From Xanthomonas sp. DAR 34887 (GTDB lineage Bacteria > Pseudomonadota > Gammaproteobacteria > Xanthomonadales > Xanthomonadaceae), in NCBI RefSeq assembly GCF_041245805.1, contig NZ_CP162490.1, positions 222,501-286,500 on the forward strand: a stretch of DNA of 64,000 nt, in the 5' to 3' direction. The first letter of the stretch is position 1. Every line of letters starts with the position of its first letter. The position numbers and the translations under genes were made by a program. The notes under the pieces were generated by a model. That model was not told where the DNA came from, ran no database searches, and saw only the letters and a list, made by a program, of their open reading frames with translations. Positions 36,125-44,677 of this stretch are shown piece by piece.

Positions 36125-36199
36125 TTAGACGCTCGCCGCCGCAGCGGCCAGCAACACCACCCACAACAGCCAGCTGCGCTTGTTTTCCTTGGTGCCCAT
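36125..36199 (-). CDS. candidate 24-residue single-pass membrane peptide
   Basis: The frame encodes MGTKENKRSWLLWVVLLAAA followed by AASV and a stop. It has a basic, hydrophilic start and one hydrophobic helix long enough to cross the membrane. GGAAGGA ends three bases before the ATG, tight but strong. It lies alone in the 35666-36445 gap. Small membrane peptides of this form are real in many bacteria, but conservation is needed to confirm this one. I see no other gene in that gap. Confidence 0.4.
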   Translation of the reverse strand: MGTKENKRSWLLWVVLLAAAAASV

Positions 36200-36445
36200 G
36201 CGTCCTTCCCCTTGCCTCGTATCCTGTGTGGAAACAGCTTTACAAGCCCGCGGTTAATGTTTCGCTAAGGATATGTCGTGACGCGATGCTGACGTCGCCA
36301 GACCCGGAAGCTTGAAGTGGTGCGGGTGAGGCGTGCGGGTCGCCAGTGCATCGCGGCTATACTGCGGGCGCTTCTTCGTCTCGCGACGCTCGATTTGCGG
36401 AACCACGGATCGGCTCGCGCTCTCACTGGACGCGTCTGGAGTGCT

Positions 36446-37174
36446 ATGACTTTCAAGCTCTTGCCACTCGTGCTTGCCGCCGCGCTGCTGGCCGCCTGCC
36501 AACCCGAACAAGGTGCCGCGGCGGCATCTGCGGCGGCCGCGCCTGCTGCCGCCAACGCCGACCCGCTGCCCGCATCGCCGACAAATCCAGCGGCGGCGCC
36601 TGCGCCGGACGCTGCCACGCCTGCGCCGGCATCCTCGCTGCGCGCGGCGCTGACGGTGCTCGCCGCTGCGCAGCCGCCTTCCTGGGCGCAGGTGAAGGCG
36701 ATTCCCGGTCTGGGCGAACTGGTGCCGGCAGACGGCGTACGGGTCTACCCGGTGGCTGTGCGCGGCAAGACCACCCTGGCCGGATTCGGCGAAGCGCCGC
36801 TGCCGGACGGCAAGGTGGGCGCGGATGCTGGAACGCGCATGGGCAACGCCGGCGAGGCCAGCGTGACATTCGCGGGCGATGCGGCGACGGCGTTGCTGGT
36901 GGTCGTGCGCAGGTTCTATCCGAGCACGGACTACGCCAAGGTGTTGCGTGCGCAATTGCGCGGCGGCGACCGGGTGGTGCGCCGCGATGGCGTCTGCGAC
37001 GACGGTTCGCCATCGCCTGCGGCAATGGAATATTGGGTAGCGCTGGAAGGCGCCGAGCGGCCGCTTGCGGTCACCGCGTCGACCGTGGACGGCGGCAAGA
37101 ACGGGCCGGGCTATACCGATTTCGAATTCAGGCGCGGCGGCGCCAATGTCAAGCTGGCGCAGTGCGACCGTTGA
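36446..37174 (+). CDS. lipoprotein, candidate immunity protein for the adjacent effector
   Basis: A 242-residue protein with a lipoprotein signal (LVLAAALLAAC, Cys18). A long Ala/Pro linker (to about 70) precedes a globular domain of about 165 residues with two cysteines (VCDDG and the terminal LAQCDR). I do not recognise the domain. It lies 86 bp upstream of a gene for a muramidase-like protein with a type IV secretion signal, on the same strand. In Xanthomonas, immunity proteins to such effectors are typically periplasmic lipoproteins encoded next to, often upstream of, the effector, so I infer an immunity (X-Tfi) role. GGAG five bases before the ATG supports the start. Confidence 0.62.
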   Translation: MTFKLLPLVLAAALLAACQPEQGAAAASAAAAPAAANADPLPASPTNPAAAPAPDAATPAPASSLRAALTVLAAAQPPSWAQVKAIPGLGELVPADGVRVYPVAVRGKTTLAGFGEAPLPDGKVGADAGTRMGNAGEASVTFAGDAATALLVVVRRFYPSTDYAKVLRAQLRGGDRVVRRDGVCDDGSPSPAAMEYWVALEGAERPLAVTASTVDGGKNGPGYTDFEFRRGGANVKLAQCDR

Positions 37175-37260
37175 AGCGATCGCGCTGCGCCAGTTGATCC
37201 CGGATTGCGGGATTTATCCAACGACGGCCTTGGTGCCGGTCTTTTGCAAGGAGCATCGAG

Positions 37261-38898
37261 ATGGACGACAAGCGCAGCGAGAATTCGATCGCGACCGCAC
37301 GTGCGTGGACGCAAGGCAGCATCGCTGGACTCGACGACAGCATGACCCGGCGGCTGGTGGCATCGACCGTCTACACCGAGAGCAACGGTGGCGATTTGGC
37401 GATCACCAATGGCCAGGGCTACGTGGGCCGCTATCAGGCCGGTGCCGGCTGGCTGGCCGATGCCGGCCTGATCGATCAGGACCGCTATCGGCAGGCGCTG
37501 AAGGATTCCGGCTATGCCCGCGAGTGGGATTGGGCCGTGTCCGGCGGCATGACCCGGTTTCTGAACAACCCGGAAAACTGGAACAACGGCCTGAGCCTGG
37601 AGCAGTACAAGGCCTCGGCCGATCTGCAGGACGGCGCCTTCAAGACCATCAGCGATGCGGCCTACCAGCAGGCCATGCGTACCGGCGTGCTGCACGAGGG
37701 CGATACGCCCGAACATATCGCCGGCATCCTGAAGGCGCGGCACATTTCCGGCGCCGGCGGCGCGGCGCAGGTGGTGCAGGGCAGTTCGGTCGCCGATTCC
37801 AACGGCACCAGCAACGCCGACTACTACAACGATATCGCCATCAACCAGGATCGCCTGGATGCCGGCATGGGACTGGACCCGGCGCGCGAACGCAGCGTGC
37901 TGATCCGCGGTGCCTTGCAGGATGGACAGCTGGCGCCCGGCGAGAAGGGCGAGGGCGTGCGCCAGCTGCAGGAAACGCTGGCGGCGCAAGGCTATGCGGT
38001 GGGAACGCCGGACGGCAAGTTCGGGCCGAACACCGAACGCTGCGTGCGCGAGTATCAGCAGGCCCACGGCATGCCGGTTACCGCGACGGCCGACGCCGCG
38101 ATGCTGGCGGCGCTGGGGGTGGGCCAGCAGATTCGGCAGATGCCCGATGGCGCATTGCGCGACGGCCGCCTGGAGCTCGGCGAGAAGGGCGACGGGGTGC
38201 GCGCCCTGCAGCAGGCGCTGCGCGACAACGGCGAGCAGCTCGGCGTCGATGGCGATTTCGGGTCCGGCACGCAACGCGCGCTCAAGCATTACCAGCAAGG
38301 CGCGGGCTTGCCGCCTACCGGCGTCGCCGACAGGGACACGTTGCAATCGCTGGAACTCGGCGTGTTGTTGCAGCAGATTCCCCAGTCCCAGTCCCAGTCC
38401 CAGTCCCAGTCCCAGTCACCGGCACCGGCACCGGCACTGTCTTCCGCCACCGCGTCACCGGCCGCGACCGCGGCGACGCAGCCGCCAGCGCCGCAGTCCA
38501 CCGCTCCCACGCCGGCGGCCGCAGCGGTCAGCATGGCCGATCCCGCGCATCCGGATCATGCGATGTACGCCGACGTGGTCGGCAAGCTGGAGGCACTTGG
38601 CGATCGTGGCGCATTCCAGGGGCGCGAGGCGCTGGAGCGCGCCGCGGGCCAGATCGTGCTCGAGGCCAAGGTCAGCGGCTTGCACAAGGTGGACCACGTG
38701 GTGGCGAGCAACAACGGCGGTTTCATCGGCGTGGAGGGCGGCTTGCGGGATCCTGCGCATCGCCGCGTCTATGTCGATCAGGCGCAGGCCGTGAGCCAGT
38801 CGGTCGAACAGAGTTCGCGCCAGCTGGACACGTTGAACGCCGACGTGCAGCGTTTGCAGGCACAGGAGCCGGCACAGAGTCAGGCACGCGGGATGTAA
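37261..38898 (+). CDS. XVIPCD effector: muramidase-like, two peptidoglycan-binding domains
   Basis: The 545-residue protein has no signal peptide, as expected for a type IV secretion substrate. Residues about 30-165 resemble a lysozyme-like fold, with a possible catalytic Glu40 in TVYTESNGGDLAITNGQGYV and GRYQAGAGWLADAG after it. Two PG_binding_1 repeats follow at about 227-282 (GEGVRQLQETLAAQGY, DGKFGPNTERCV) and 305-362 (GDGVRALQQALRDNG, DGDFGSGTQRAL). A Ser-Gln repeat and Ala/Pro linker lead to the C-terminal domain (about 424-535): DPAHPDHAMYADVV, GLHKVDHVVAS and DPAHRRVYVDQAQAV, then a Gln-rich tail. That is the XVIPCD, which binds VirD4 of the X-T4SS that kills rival bacteria. Predicted role: degrade a target cell's peptidoglycan. 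Confidence 0.85.
   Translation: MDDKRSENSIATARAWTQGSIAGLDDSMTRRLVASTVYTESNGGDLAITNGQGYVGRYQAGAGWLADAGLIDQDRYRQALKDSGYAREWDWAVSGGMTRFLNNPENWNNGLSLEQYKASADLQDGAFKTISDAAYQQAMRTGVLHEGDTPEHIAGILKARHISGAGGAAQVVQGSSVADSNGTSNADYYNDIAINQDRLDAGMGLDPARERSVLIRGALQDGQLAPGEKGEGVRQLQETLAAQGYAVGTPDGKFGPNTERCVREYQQAHGMPVTATADAAMLAALGVGQQIRQMPDGALRDGRLELGEKGDGVRALQQALRDNGEQLGVDGDFGSGTQRALKHYQQGAGLPPTGVADRDTLQSLELGVLLQQIPQSQSQSQSQSQSPAPAPALSSATASPAATAATQPPAPQSTAPTPAAAAVSMADPAHPDHAMYADVVGKLEALGDRGAFQGREALERAAGQIVLEAKVSGLHKVDHVVASNNGGFIGVEGGLRDPAHRRVYVDQAQAVSQSVEQSSRQLDTLNADVQRLQAQEPAQSQARGM
38381..38416 (+). repeat. hexanucleotide microsatellite (CCCAGT) x 6 inside the effector gene
   Basis: Six perfect copies of CCCAGT encode the Ser-Gln run in the linker before the XVIPCD, followed by three GGCACC-type copies encoding Pro-Ala. 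Because the unit is six bases, gain or loss changes linker length by two residues without breaking the frame. Confidence 0.9.
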
Positions 38899-39091
38899 TC
38901 GACGCCGGCGGCATCTGCACAGAATGCGCAGACCGCCGCCAGCCGCACGGCCGCCCCGGTCCAGCCGATCAGGCGCGAATTGATCGGCGTTGGCGCATGC
39001 GGCGCGGGCCGCATGCGAACGCCTAAGATAGCGCGCTCGGCCGCGACCGAGCCGATCCGATCCGTTCGCCCCACTGCCCACTCACCTCGCC

Positions 39092-39994
39092 ATGACCCCA
39101 AGACGCCTGCTGGTCCGCACCCTGTTCGCCTTCGCGCCGCTGTTCGCCGCCACCGCCCATGCCAACGACAGCAGTTTCGACGACGCCAATGGCACCATCC
39201 AGCTGACCCAGCAGCCGGATATCCGCATGAGCAAGGAGGCCTTGTTCATCAGCGAGGACCTGGTGCGGGTGGACTACGTGTTCACCAATACCAGCACGCG
39301 CGATCTGGTGGTGCCGATCGCGTTCCCGATGCCGCCGATGTACTTCGGCATGGCCGACCACAGCGAACTGACCGAGTTCAAGCTGTGGGTGGATGGCAAG
39401 CCGGTGCGCACCGAGCGCAAGCTGGTGGCGCGGCTGGAGGATGGCACCGACGTGTCGCGGCAGTGGGCGGCCAGCGGCTGGAGCAGCGACGAGCTGGCCA
39501 GCTATATCGAATCCGGGCAGACGCCGAAGGGCCGCAAGCCGCTGCCCAAGCGCTGGTTCGACCCTGATGGGCAGCCGCTCTTCACCCTCAGCGAGTATTT
39601 CACCTGGCAGCAGCCATTTGCCGCGGGCAAGGCGGTGGCGATCCGCCACAGCTATGTGCCGAGCCTGGCGACCGGGGTGCCGATGCCGGCGGCCGACCTG
39701 ATCGGCGACTACGCCAAGGACACCTGCATGGACGCCGGCGCGCAGCAAAGCGCGCGCCGCCGCGAGGGCGAGCACGGCCTGCAATGGAGCAACCTGCGCT
39801 ACATCCTGTTGACCGGCAACAACTGGAAGGGACCGATCCAGGACTTCCACCTGACCTTGAAGAAGCGCGCGCCGACCGACATGATCAGCCTGTGCTTCGA
39901 CGGCGAACTGAAGCGGACCGATCCGCTGACCTTCGAATTCGAGCAGAAGGATTTCGTGCCGAAGCAGGATCTGAACGTGCTGTTCCTGCGGTAG
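39092..39994 (+). CDS. DUF4424 family secreted protein
   Basis: The 300-residue protein has a signal peptide (FAFAPLFAATAHAND). The mature start DSSFDDANGTIQLTQQPDIRM and the segments SEDLVRVDYVFTNTSTRDL and VVPIAFPMPPM are typical of DUF4424, a family of periplasmic proteins without known function. A WxxGPIQDFHLTL segment and paired cysteines (DTCMDAG, SLCFDGE) occur in the C-terminal half. The gene stands alone between the effector locus and an MFS transporter. Confidence 0.85.
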   Translation: MTPRRLLVRTLFAFAPLFAATAHANDSSFDDANGTIQLTQQPDIRMSKEALFISEDLVRVDYVFTNTSTRDLVVPIAFPMPPMYFGMADHSELTEFKLWVDGKPVRTERKLVARLEDGTDVSRQWAASGWSSDELASYIESGQTPKGRKPLPKRWFDPDGQPLFTLSEYFTWQQPFAAGKAVAIRHSYVPSLATGVPMPAADLIGDYAKDTCMDAGAQQSARRREGEHGLQWSNLRYILLTGNNWKGPIQDFHLTLKKRAPTDMISLCFDGELKRTDPLTFEFEQKDFVPKQDLNVLFLR

Positions 39995-40160
39995 TTGCCC
40001 GAAGCGACGCGCGGGCCGAAGCCGACGTCCCGCTGAACGCGAGGCGGGCTGCGTCCGCAACCGGTATCGCTGGCGGTAGCGGAGACGCGGGGCGATCGGG
40101 CAGCATGCGCCAGCGTCGACCGTCGAGGCGGTCGGCGGCCCTTCCTGCCGGTGCACGACG

Positions 40161-41567
40161 ATGCTCGATCCTGCCGCTGCTCGTTCCGATTCCGTCGCGC
40201 AGGTGGCCGCGCGCATCGATCGCCTGCCGGCGACGGCCACGCTGTGGCGCCTGGTCGGGTTGCTGGCGCTGGGCGGCTTCTTCGAACTGTACGACCTGTT
40301 CCAGACCGCCTACATCAGCCCGGGCCTGCTGCGCGACGGCATCTTCGCCACCGGTGCGGCGGGCGCGTTCGGCATCGCCGACCAGGCCGCGTTCGCGTCG
40401 GCCACGTTCCTGGGCCTGTTCCTCGGCGCCAGCCTGCTCAGTCCGTTCGCCGACCGCTTCGGGCGGCGTCCGGTGTTCGCCTTCGCGCTGCTCTGGTACA
40501 CCGCCGCGACCGTGGCGATGGGCCTGCAGAGCACGGCGCTGGGGGTGATCGTGTGGCGTTTCGTGGTCGGCATCGGCCTGGGCATCGAGCTGGTCACCAT
40601 CGATACCTATCTGTCCGAACTGATGCCCAGGCACATGCGCGGGGCGGCCTTCGCCTTCGCGTTCTTCGTGCAGTTCCTGGCGGTACCGGCGGTGGCGGTG
40701 AGCGCGTGGGCGCTGGTGCCGCACGCGCCGCTCGGGGTCAGCGGCTGGCGCTGGGTGGTGCTGCTGAGCGGCACGTTCGCGGTGGCGATCTGGTGGCTGC
40801 GCCGGCGCCTGCCAGAGTCGGCGCGCTGGCTGGCGGCGCAGGGCCGGGATGCCGAGGCCGACGCCGTGCTGCGCCAGCTCGAGGCACGTTGTGCGGCCGA
40901 TCTGGGGCGCGCGCTGGACCCGCCGCAGCCCGAACCGCAGCTCGCCTCCGCCGCGACGCAGGGGCGTTTCGCTACGCTCTGGAAGCCGCCATACCGGCGC
41001 CGTGTGGCGATGCTGGTGGCGTTCCATGTGTTCCAGGCGATCGGCTTCTTCGGCTTCGGCAACTGGTTGCCGGCGCTGTTGTCGGCGCAAGGCGCGGACA
41101 GCGTGCATGGGCTGGGCTATGCGTTCGCGATCTCGCTGGCCTATCCGCTGGCGCCGCTGCTGTTGCTGCGTTTCGCCCAGCGCTGGGAGAACAAGTGGCA
41201 GGTGGTGTGGTCGGCGCTCGGCGCGGTGCTGTTCGGCACGCTGTTCGCCTGGCAGACCCAGCCGTTGGCGATCATCGCCTGCGGTGCGGCGATCACCTTC
41301 TGCAACGCCTGGATGAGCTTCGCCTACCACGGCTACCAGGCCGAGCTGTTCCCGACCGCGCTGCGCGCCCGCGCGGTGGGCTTCTGCTATTCCTTCAGCC
41401 GCCTGTCCACCGCCGGCAGCAGCCTGCTGATCGGGCTGTTGCTGGAGCGCGCCGGCAATCGCGGCGTGCTGGCCTTCATCGTCGCCAGCCTGCTGGCGGT
41501 GGCCGGGATCATCGGCATTTTCGGCCCGCGTACCCGCAACCGCACGCTGGAGCAGATCGCCGGCTAG
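40161..41567 (+). CDS. MFS transporter, sugar-porter-like
   Basis: The 468-residue protein has the twelve-helix pattern of the major facilitator superfamily with a long cytoplasmic loop in the middle (RRRLPESARWLAAQGRDAEA). The inter-helix motif FADRFGRRPVF and the GIGLGIELVTIDTYLSE segment resemble the sugar-and-acid porter branch; the central PESARWL is the PESPRW-type motif of that branch. Substrate is not evident. It stands apart from other transport genes. Confidence 0.9.
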   Translation: MLDPAAARSDSVAQVAARIDRLPATATLWRLVGLLALGGFFELYDLFQTAYISPGLLRDGIFATGAAGAFGIADQAAFASATFLGLFLGASLLSPFADRFGRRPVFAFALLWYTAATVAMGLQSTALGVIVWRFVVGIGLGIELVTIDTYLSELMPRHMRGAAFAFAFFVQFLAVPAVAVSAWALVPHAPLGVSGWRWVVLLSGTFAVAIWWLRRRLPESARWLAAQGRDAEADAVLRQLEARCAADLGRALDPPQPEPQLASAATQGRFATLWKPPYRRRVAMLVAFHVFQAIGFFGFGNWLPALLSAQGADSVHGLGYAFAISLAYPLAPLLLLRFAQRWENKWQVVWSALGAVLFGTLFAWQTQPLAIIACGAAITFCNAWMSFAYHGYQAELFPTALRARAVGFCYSFSRLSTAGSSLLIGLLLERAGNRGVLAFIVASLLAVAGIIGIFGPRTRNRTLEQIAG

Positions 41568-41660
41568 GGCACCTGCGTTCCCGGTTCCGTCATCTGCCCT
41601 CGACAGCATCGCGGCGGCGGCCGGTGCATGCTGTGCGCTCCCCCGCCACGACTCCGGGCC

Positions 41661-42476
41661 ATGACCTCCAATCTCCCCGTTCCCGCCATGGATGCCGCCG
41701 ACCACCGCGATCTGGCCCAGGCGCACGCGCTGCTCGAGCATCCCGGCCTGGCGGCGAAGATCGCCAATACGGTCGGCGCGCCGATCGAGGATCTGCTCAG
41801 CAAGCGCCTGCCGAAGGCGCTGTCCTCGCGGATCGACGCGATCAGCCATCGCGCGCTGCGCATCGCCTTGCGCTCGGCGCTGCTGACCCTGCGGAACCAG
41901 GCCCCGGGTGCGGCGCGGCCGCGCCTGCATGGGGCGGCGGTGGCCGCGACCGGTGCCGCCGGCGGTTTCTTCGGCCTGCCCGGGTTGCTGGTGGAATTGC
42001 CGCTGACCACGACGCTGATGCTGCGTTCGATCGCCGACATCGCCCGCGCCGAGGGCGAGCGGCTGGACGATCCGGCGACCACGCTGGCCTGCCTGGAAGT
42101 GTTGGCGCATGGCGGCCGCAGCGCACGCGACGATGGCAGCGAATCGGGCTACTTCGCGGTGCGCACGGCGATGGCGCAGCAGCTCAGCGCCGCCGCGCAG
42201 TACATCGCCGCGCACGGCATCGGCAGCAAGGGCGCGCCGGCGCTGGTGTCGCTGATGTCGCGGATCGCGGCGAAGTTCTCGATCACGGTCAGCGAGAAGC
42301 TGGCGGCGCAGGCGGTGCCGCTGGTCGGCGCGGCCAGCGGCGCGCTGCTCAACACGGTCTTCATCGCGCACTTCCAGGCGATGGCACGCGGCCACTTCAT
42401 CGTGCGCCGGCTGGAGCGGCGCTATGGCGAGGCCGCGGTGCGGCAGGCCTACGAGGCGTTGCCGGCGGCGAAGTGA
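41661..42476 (+). CDS. EcsC family protein
   Basis: The 271-residue protein matches the EcsC family: LLSKRLPKALSSRIDAISHRALRIALRSAL, the glycine-rich hydrophobic ATGAAGGFFGLPGLLVELPL, TTTLMLRSIADIARAEGE, and a second amphipathic stretch AAQAVPLVGAASGALLNTVF. The molecular function of this family in Gram-negative bacteria is unclear. In the original Bacillus locus EcsC sits by an ABC transporter; none is present here. I start at 41661; an in-frame GTG/ATG further upstream adds an unlikely extension. Confidence 0.85.
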   Translation: MTSNLPVPAMDAADHRDLAQAHALLEHPGLAAKIANTVGAPIEDLLSKRLPKALSSRIDAISHRALRIALRSALLTLRNQAPGAARPRLHGAAVAATGAAGGFFGLPGLLVELPLTTTLMLRSIADIARAEGERLDDPATTLACLEVLAHGGRSARDDGSESGYFAVRTAMAQQLSAAAQYIAAHGIGSKGAPALVSLMSRIAAKFSITVSEKLAAQAVPLVGAASGALLNTVFIAHFQAMARGHFIVRRLERRYGEAAVRQAYEALPAAK

Positions 42477-42629
42477 GCGACCCTGCGCTGCGCCCACCGC
42501 GTCGGCTGGCCCGAGGCCGGCGGCTGGCGGCCCTGGATCGGTTCGGCATCGGTCTCGCGCGCCTGTCCAGGTCTACGCGCCGGGCGCTGGATTGCTGCCA
42601 GGTACGGCGCATCCATCGGCGCGACCGCG

Positions 42630-44453
42630 TCATGGCAACGCGATGGGCGCGCTAAGCGGCGAGACGCCGCGTTCGTCGAAGGCCTCGACCGCGAACACGT
42701 AATCCTGGTCGCGGTCGAGCGCGCGAATTTCCAGATCGGTGCCGCGGTCGGCGAACACCTGGTAGGTCAGATTCAGGCGGTCGGCACGCAGGCCCCAGCG
42801 AACGTTGTAGCCGACCGCGCCCGGCACCGCCTGCCAGTGCACGCGGGCGTTGCGGCGGTCGGTGTCGCGGCGCGCGGCGACGCCGGTTGGGGCCCGTGGC
42901 GGGGCGCCGTCGGCGTTGCCGAACACGCGCAGGTCGCCGATCGCCAGGTAGGCGGCGCCGACATGGCCGTGCACGTAGCGGATGTAGCGGGTGCGGACCG
43001 GCGCAGGCAGTTGCAGGTAGGCGTTGGGACGGTCGCGTCGGTCGCCGCCGTCGCCGACCTCGGCCAGCGGCAGCCAGTGGCGGCCGTCGCGCGAATGCTC
43101 CAGCCGGAACGTGGTGTAGATGTCCGGCGCGTCGTCGTAGCGGCCGGCGCGGTAGTCGGCAAAGTTGACCTGCACCGCACGCACGCTGCGCTCCCTGCCC
43201 AGGTCGACGGTGAGGGTTTCGCCGGGCGCGTTGCGTGCGGCCACCCAATAGCTGCGTGGGTCCTCGTCGGTGGCGCGCGCGGCGGCGAAGCCGTCCAGGG
43301 TGGACGAGGCGCTGGCCGGCTTGCGGTAGGACAGCAGCATCCAGCCGGTGAATAGCGCGTCCGGATCGGCCACCGCGCCGTCCGGCATCCAGTGCGGAAA
43401 ATCGCCGAAGCGGGTGGACACGCGCATCTGTCCATCGGCGGCGAATGCCGCCGGGAACAGCACGATGCGCCGCTCGAAGGTCCAGTTGGCGCCGATCCAG
43501 GCGGTGCCGCTGTTCCACCAGTTGCCGTGCGCATCCTGGAAGGTGGAGCCGTGGCCGGCGCCCTGCATGAAGCCGCCGGGCTTGTACGCCACCGGGTTGT
43601 AGGCCGCGTAGACGAACGGCCCGAGCGGGTGCTCGCCGACGTACACGCCGTTGGCGTAGGCGTTGTACTCGCTGCCGGGCGCGCCGTATTGCAGGTAGTA
43701 GCGGCCGCCGGTCTTGGTCATCCACGCGCCTTCCAGATAGCTGCCGATCGGGCTGCCGTCGGCGAAGCGTGCGCCGCGATGGTCGGGGCCGAAGCGCTCC
43801 CACCCGTGCTGCGCCGGGTCCAGCGCGACCAGCGGCGCAGGCTCGCCGCGGAAGGCGACACCCTGCGCGGTGCGCTCCATCGCAATGCCGTACAGCGGGT
43901 AACGATCGGACGAACCCCAGTACAGATACCACTGGCCGTCGTCGTCGATGAACAGGTCCGGATCCCAGGGGCCGGGCGGCACGTCGCTGAGTGGCCGGCC
44001 CTTCATGTCGGTGCCGATCGGCTGGGCGCGCGGCAGCTTGGGCAGTAACCGGGTGAGGAAGTCGAGCTTGCCGCTGGCCGGGTCGCGGGTCTGCAGCAGC
44101 GGCCGCGGTTCGAACGCCGACTGCATGATCACCAGGCGTTCGCCGTCGGCGACCACCGCCGGCGCGACAATGCTCTCGAACGGCCAGCGGCTGGGCGCGA
44201 CGAACCGCCAGTCGAGCAGGTCGGCGGAGCGCCAGTAGCCGTCGGCCAGGGTCTGGAACAGGTAGTAGGCGTCGCCGAAGCGCACGAACACCGGGTCGGC
44301 GCCGGTGCGATAGGAAATGCCTTCGTTGCGTTGTTCGAAGTTGTAGCGGTAATCCAGGTCGATCGGATTGGCGTAGCTGCGCTGACCCGGCGCCTGCGCA
44401 TCGGCCAGGCCGCTGCTCGCCAGCAGCGCCAGCGTCGCGATTGCTCTGAACAT
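42630..44453 (-). CDS. secreted GH43-type glycoside hydrolase with C-terminal carbohydrate-binding modules
   Basis: The 607-residue protein has a signal peptide (ATLALLASSGLADAQ). Residues about 30-330 form a five-bladed beta-propeller of GH43 type: DPVFVRFGDAYYLF with the base Asp, GPWDPDLFIDDDGQWYLYWG with the modulator Asp, and YLEGAWMTKTGGRYYL with the acid Glu. A discoidin-like (CBM32/F5-8 type C) domain follows at about 385-510 (SVRAVQVNFADYRAG, TRYIRYVHGHVGAAYLAIGD), then a fibronectin-III-like domain (about 520-605). It likely acts on arabinan or xylan side chains in plant cell walls. GGGGGAGG nine bases upstream supports the start. Confidence 0.88.
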   Translation of the reverse strand: MFRAIATLALLASSGLADAQAPGQRSYANPIDLDYRYNFEQRNEGISYRTGADPVFVRFGDAYYLFQTLADGYWRSADLLDWRFVAPSRWPFESIVAPAVVADGERLVIMQSAFEPRPLLQTRDPASGKLDFLTRLLPKLPRAQPIGTDMKGRPLSDVPPGPWDPDLFIDDDGQWYLYWGSSDRYPLYGIAMERTAQGVAFRGEPAPLVALDPAQHGWERFGPDHRGARFADGSPIGSYLEGAWMTKTGGRYYLQYGAPGSEYNAYANGVYVGEHPLGPFVYAAYNPVAYKPGGFMQGAGHGSTFQDAHGNWWNSGTAWIGANWTFERRIVLFPAAFAADGQMRVSTRFGDFPHWMPDGAVADPDALFTGWMLLSYRKPASASSTLDGFAAARATDEDPRSYWVAARNAPGETLTVDLGRERSVRAVQVNFADYRAGRYDDAPDIYTTFRLEHSRDGRHWLPLAEVGDGGDRRDRPNAYLQLPAPVRTRYIRYVHGHVGAAYLAIGDLRVFGNADGAPPRAPTGVAARRDTDRRNARVHWQAVPGAVGYNVRWGLRADRLNLTYQVFADRGTDLEIRALDRDQDYVFAVEAFDERGVSPLSAPIALP

Positions 44454-44677
44454 GGCGATGGGCCTCCCCCGTGGCGGCGTCGGCTACCGTAGCAAATGCC
44501 CGAGCGCCGCGCGAAGCGGCCGGCGCGCCGCCGACGGCACGCCACGGGCCGACCGCAAGCCATTGCACGCGTCTCGCAGCGCAGGGCGGGCGCCGGCAAA
44601 GCAGCGGGATCGCGCAAAGTCGCGCGCGGTCTACGTCGGTATCCTGCGGCATTCGATCGTTGCCGAAGGACGCTGGC

